A DNA stretch of 64,000 nucleotides from Alistipes megaguti (GTDB lineage: Bacteria; Bacteroidota; Bacteroidia; Bacteroidales; Rikenellaceae), in contig NZ_LR027382.1 in NCBI RefSeq assembly GCF_900604385.1, positions 124,001-188,000 on the forward strand, read 5' to 3'. Made by a program: the position numbers and the translations under genes. Position 1 is the first letter of the stretch. Each line of letters starts with the position of its first letter. Below, piece by piece: positions 61,562-64,000 of this stretch. The notes beneath the pieces are model-generated. The model saw nothing but the letters and a program-made list of their open reading frames with translations, was not told the origin of the DNA and did not search any database.

Positions 61562-63589
61562 TCAGTTGACGTTCGGCAGGAAGGAGTAATTCTTCGAATA
61601 GTTGAGCATCTGCTCCACGTAGTTGGCCGGATAGCTGATCTTCACGTCGACCACCTTGCCCTCCTTCTCGACCAGCTTGTATTCGGGATTGACGAAGCCG
61701 CCGTAGGGTTCGATGTGCAGCGCCGCATAGCGCTCCAGCACCTCGTTGTGAAGCGTCGGATCGACCTGCACGCCGTAGCGCTCGACGAGCTCCCTGCCCG
61801 CTTCGTAGTCACCCTCCGACTTGATGCGCTGCACCTCGCGGAGCAGTTCGCCGAAGAGCGCGCGCAGCTTCCCGAAGTCGTTGACCACCACGTAGGTCTT
61901 GCCGTCCTGCCGGACCAGTTCGATCACGTTGTCGGCCTTGCCGTGCTCGTAGCACCACTCCGAAATCAGCTTGCGGTTGCGCATGTGCGACTCCTCGATG
62001 TTCTTGCCCGGCTCGATGCGCGCCAGCTGCGTCATCAGACCATTCATCACGTAGTTGGCATAACCGGCCTTCGCCACGTCGAACGACGGAACGAGCCCCA
62101 GTTCGACGAGCTTCTCATCGCCCAGGTAGTAGAGGCCGAACAGATCGGCACGCGCCTCCTCGAGCGTCGAGCCGTAGCTGCGCAGCTCGGAGCCCGTCAC
62201 ACCCGGTGCCAGCTGGCCCGAGCCGTGGCCCAGGCACTCGTGCAGGTCGGTATGCAGGTCGTCGGCCAGTTTGCCGTACTTGTCCATCCGCTCGCGGTCC
62301 TCGGCCCGCAGCACGAACTCCTCGTTGAAGCCGTTACCGTGTGCCGCCTGGTCGTAGGCGTAGGTGATGTTGTCGATCGTTACGGATTTCGAGCCATACT
62401 CCTTGCGGATCCAGTCGGCATTCGGCAAGTTGATACCGATGGGCGTCGAGGGGTAGCAGTCACCACCCAGCATCGCCACCGTAATGACCTTGGCCGAGAC
62501 GCCCTTGACCTTTGCCTTGCGGTACTGCGGATCAACGGGCGAGTGGTCCTCGAACCACTGCGCGTTCGACGAGATGGCCTCCGTGCGGTGGCAGGCCGCC
62601 GAATCGACGAAATTCACGTTGGCCTCCCACGACGCCTTGAAGCCCAGCGGGTCGCCGTAGGTCTCGATGAAGCCGTTGACGAAATCGACGTTCGAAACCG
62701 TATCGCGCACCCAGCCGATGTTGTAGCGGTCGAACTCCTTCAGGTCACCCGTGCGGTAGTAGGCGATCAGCGCCGCGATGTTCGACTTCTGCGGCTCGCG
62801 GGCTACGGCCTCGGCCTTCTCCAGCCAGTAGACGATCCGCTCGATGGCCGCCGAATACATGCCGCCGACCATCCACGTCCGCTCGAAGAGTTTCCCCTCG
62901 TCGTCCTTCGTCAGCTGGCTGTTCAGACCGTAGGAGACCGGTTCGGGATCCGCGGCATCGGCCGCCGCCATCCCGGCGTAGAAACTCTCGGCCTCGGCCT
63001 GCGAAACACCCTTATAATAGTTGCTCGACGAGGTGAGCAGCAGATCGTCGCCCGCACGCTGGTTCAACCGCGTGGGATACATCGACGGATCGAAGATCGC
63101 CAGGCAGACATCCCGCCGCAGAGCGTTCAGCTCGCCGAACTTCTCCTCGGGGATCGTCTCGATGACGTCCAGCAGGTAGCCCTCCGAGAATTCGGGCGTG
63201 AACTTGTCGTTCGAATAGTGATGGTGGATGCCGTTGGCGAACCAGACTTTCTTGAGGTACTTCTCCAGCGCCTTCCACTCGGGCGTCGTACGGTCACCGG
63301 CGTAGTTCTCGTAGACCACCTCGAGGGTCCGCCGCACCGGCAGGTTCATCACGCAGTTCTGGTCGAAGAGAATGTCCCGACCGCACTTGGCCGCCTCCGA
63401 AAGGTAGTAGATCAGCTCCTTCTGCTCGAGCGGAAGCGTCTCGAAGCCCGGAACTTCATAACGAATGACCTTGATGTCGTCGAAACGGTCGACGATCCAC
63501 GGTGCGGCAGCCTTCTGCGAGGCGTCGCCGCACGAGGTCATGACGGGTAGAACAACTGTCATGGATGCAATGGTAAAAAGCCTTTTCAT
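61562..63589 (-). CDS. Dipeptidyl peptidase III (M49), lipoprotein
   Basis: DPP III removes dipeptides from oligopeptide N-termini. The 675-residue protein has a lipobox VMTSCGDA (Cys20), the zinc motif HECLGHGSG (HExxGH, about residue 447) and the second ligand region EEARADLFGLYYLGD (about 475). This is the extra-cytoplasmic type found in Bacteroidales. With the SusC/SusD protease locus it fits a peptide-feeding lifestyle. It is divergent from panC. Confidence 0.95.
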   Translation of the reverse strand: MKRLFTIASMTVVLPVMTSCGDASQKAAAPWIVDRFDDIKVIRYEVPGFETLPLEQKELIYYLSEAAKCGRDILFDQNCVMNLPVRRTLEVVYENYAGDRTTPEWKALEKYLKKVWFANGIHHHYSNDKFTPEFSEGYLLDVIETIPEEKFGELNALRRDVCLAIFDPSMYPTRLNQRAGDDLLLTSSSNYYKGVSQAEAESFYAGMAAADAADPEPVSYGLNSQLTKDDEGKLFERTWMVGGMYSAAIERIVYWLEKAEAVAREPQKSNIAALIAYYRTGDLKEFDRYNIGWVRDTVSNVDFVNGFIETYGDPLGFKASWEANVNFVDSAACHRTEAISSNAQWFEDHSPVDPQYRKAKVKGVSAKVITVAMLGGDCYPSTPIGINLPNADWIRKEYGSKSVTIDNITYAYDQAAHGNGFNEEFVLRAEDRERMDKYGKLADDLHTDLHECLGHGSGQLAPGVTGSELRSYGSTLEEARADLFGLYYLGDEKLVELGLVPSFDVAKAGYANYVMNGLMTQLARIEPGKNIEESHMRNRKLISEWCYEHGKADNVIELVRQDGKTYVVVNDFGKLRALFGELLREVQRIKSEGDYEAGRELVERYGVQVDPTLHNEVLERYAALHIEPYGGFVNPEYKLVEKEGKVVDVKISYPANYVEQMLNYSKNYSFLPNVN

Positions 63590-63613
63590 GCGCTATATGG
63601 CGTTAGTTTCCGC

Positions 63614-63621
63614 CAAAGATA
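63614..63621 (-). promoter_or_regulatory. Candidate -7 promoter box of the DPP III gene
   Basis: The minus strand reads TATCTTTG, 24 bases before the ATG at 63589. Confidence 0.65.
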
Positions 63622-63665
63622 GTGCATTTTTTGAAATTTTCCTTCGTTATGTCTGCGGGAATTTC

Positions 63666-63673
63666 TACCTTTG
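63666..63673 (+). promoter_or_regulatory. Candidate -7 promoter box of panC
   Basis: TACCTTTG lies 64 bases before the panC ATG at 63738. Confidence 0.65.
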
Positions 63674-63737
63674 CCCCGCAATCCGTTTCAGAGTGAAACG
63701 AATTCATTTTCTGAGTGAGACCATTCATTCGAAAGAG

Positions 63738-64000
63738 ATGAAAGTATTTACCAGTGTCAAAGAGCTTCGCGCCGAACTCGATCGCACGGAGCAGGCCGGG
63801 ATCGGATTCGTTCCCACGATGGGTGCCCTCCACGCAGGTCACCGCTCGCTGGTCGAACGAGCCCGGCGTGAAAACAAGACCGTTGTCGTCAGCGTTTTCG
63901 TCAACCCCACGCAGTTCAACGACAAAAACGATCTGAAACACTACCCCCGCACCCCGGAGGCCGACGAGGCGCTGCTGCGCGACGCAGGCGCCGACTTCGT
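63738..64000 (+). CDS. panC: Pantothenate synthetase (5' part)
   Basis: PanC joins pantoate and beta-alanine with ATP to make pantothenate. The first 87 codons show GFVPTMGALHAGHRSLVERAR with the HxGH nucleotide motif, VVSVFVNPTQFN and DLKHYPRTPEADEALL, all typical. The gene runs off the window. The ATG at 63738 matches the family N-terminus. Confidence 0.95.
   Translation, partial: MKVFTSVKELRAELDRTEQAGIGFVPTMGALHAGHRSLVERARRENKTVVVSVFVNPTQFNDKNDLKHYPRTPEADEALLRDAGADF

Overview
The window is from a Gram-negative anaerobe of the phylum Bacteroidota. Its high G+C, SusC/SusD pair, NigD-like lipoprotein, TAnnTTTG-type promoter boxes and overall gene set fit Bacteroidales, most likely Alistipes or a close relative in the Rikenellaceae. 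This is a judgement from gene content and style; no database was searched. Almost all of it is chromosomal core or conserved accessory DNA. I see no transposase, phage module, CRISPR array or rRNA. There is one tRNA, tRNA-Arg(CCG).

Layout. 0-6 kb: an ABC-F ATPase cut by the window edge, rpe, rmuC and a secreted GH31 glycosidase. 6-19 kb: a housekeeping stretch mostly on the minus strand (HEAT-like protein, tsaB, HAD phosphatase, smpB, dnaG, GtrA, an HU/SPOR protein, lgt, a sensor kinase, ribE, an XRE/S24-like regulator), with uvrB and the tRNA on the plus strand. 18.6-20.8 kb: an ECF sigma factor translationally coupled to a protein with an N-terminal cytoplasmic region, one membrane helix and a C-terminal beta-barrel. 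21-31 kb: NigD-like lipoprotein, ruvB, an outer-membrane protein, malic enzyme, a membrane/cytidylate-kinase-like fusion, an AraC regulator, aroB and typA. 31-39 kb: a DUF4377-like lipoprotein, DUF454, rpiB, ispE, GSCFA, a PafA-like protein that has lost metal ligands, sufE, a SufT-like protein, a short DUF2851 protein and a glycosyltransferase. 39.7-43 kb: secA. 43-54.6 kb: dCMP deaminase, SDR, then a locus in which a LytS-type kinase and a LytTR response regulator enclose a metzincin-like protease, SusC and SusD. 54.9-64 kb: ssb, purine nucleoside phosphorylase, lpxK, an M23 peptidase, ispD, a PH-like membrane protein, rubredoxin, a GNAT, dipeptidyl peptidase III and the start of panC.

The strongest functional unit is the protease-SusC-SusD locus with its split two-component system, which I read as a peptide-acquisition system. 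The cell envelope is represented by lgt, lpxK, secA and the M23 peptidase, isoprenoid synthesis by ispD and ispE, and DNA replication and repair by dnaG, uvrB, ruvB, rmuC and ssb.

Two structural patterns are not explained by gene content. (1) At least five genes end in short imperfect tandem repeats that include or abut the stop codon, so the stop is duplicated downstream. (2) Several genes, including dnaG, uvrB, ruvB and rmuC, have a -7 promoter box only 4-8 bases before a well-defined start codon, which suggests leaderless transcripts.
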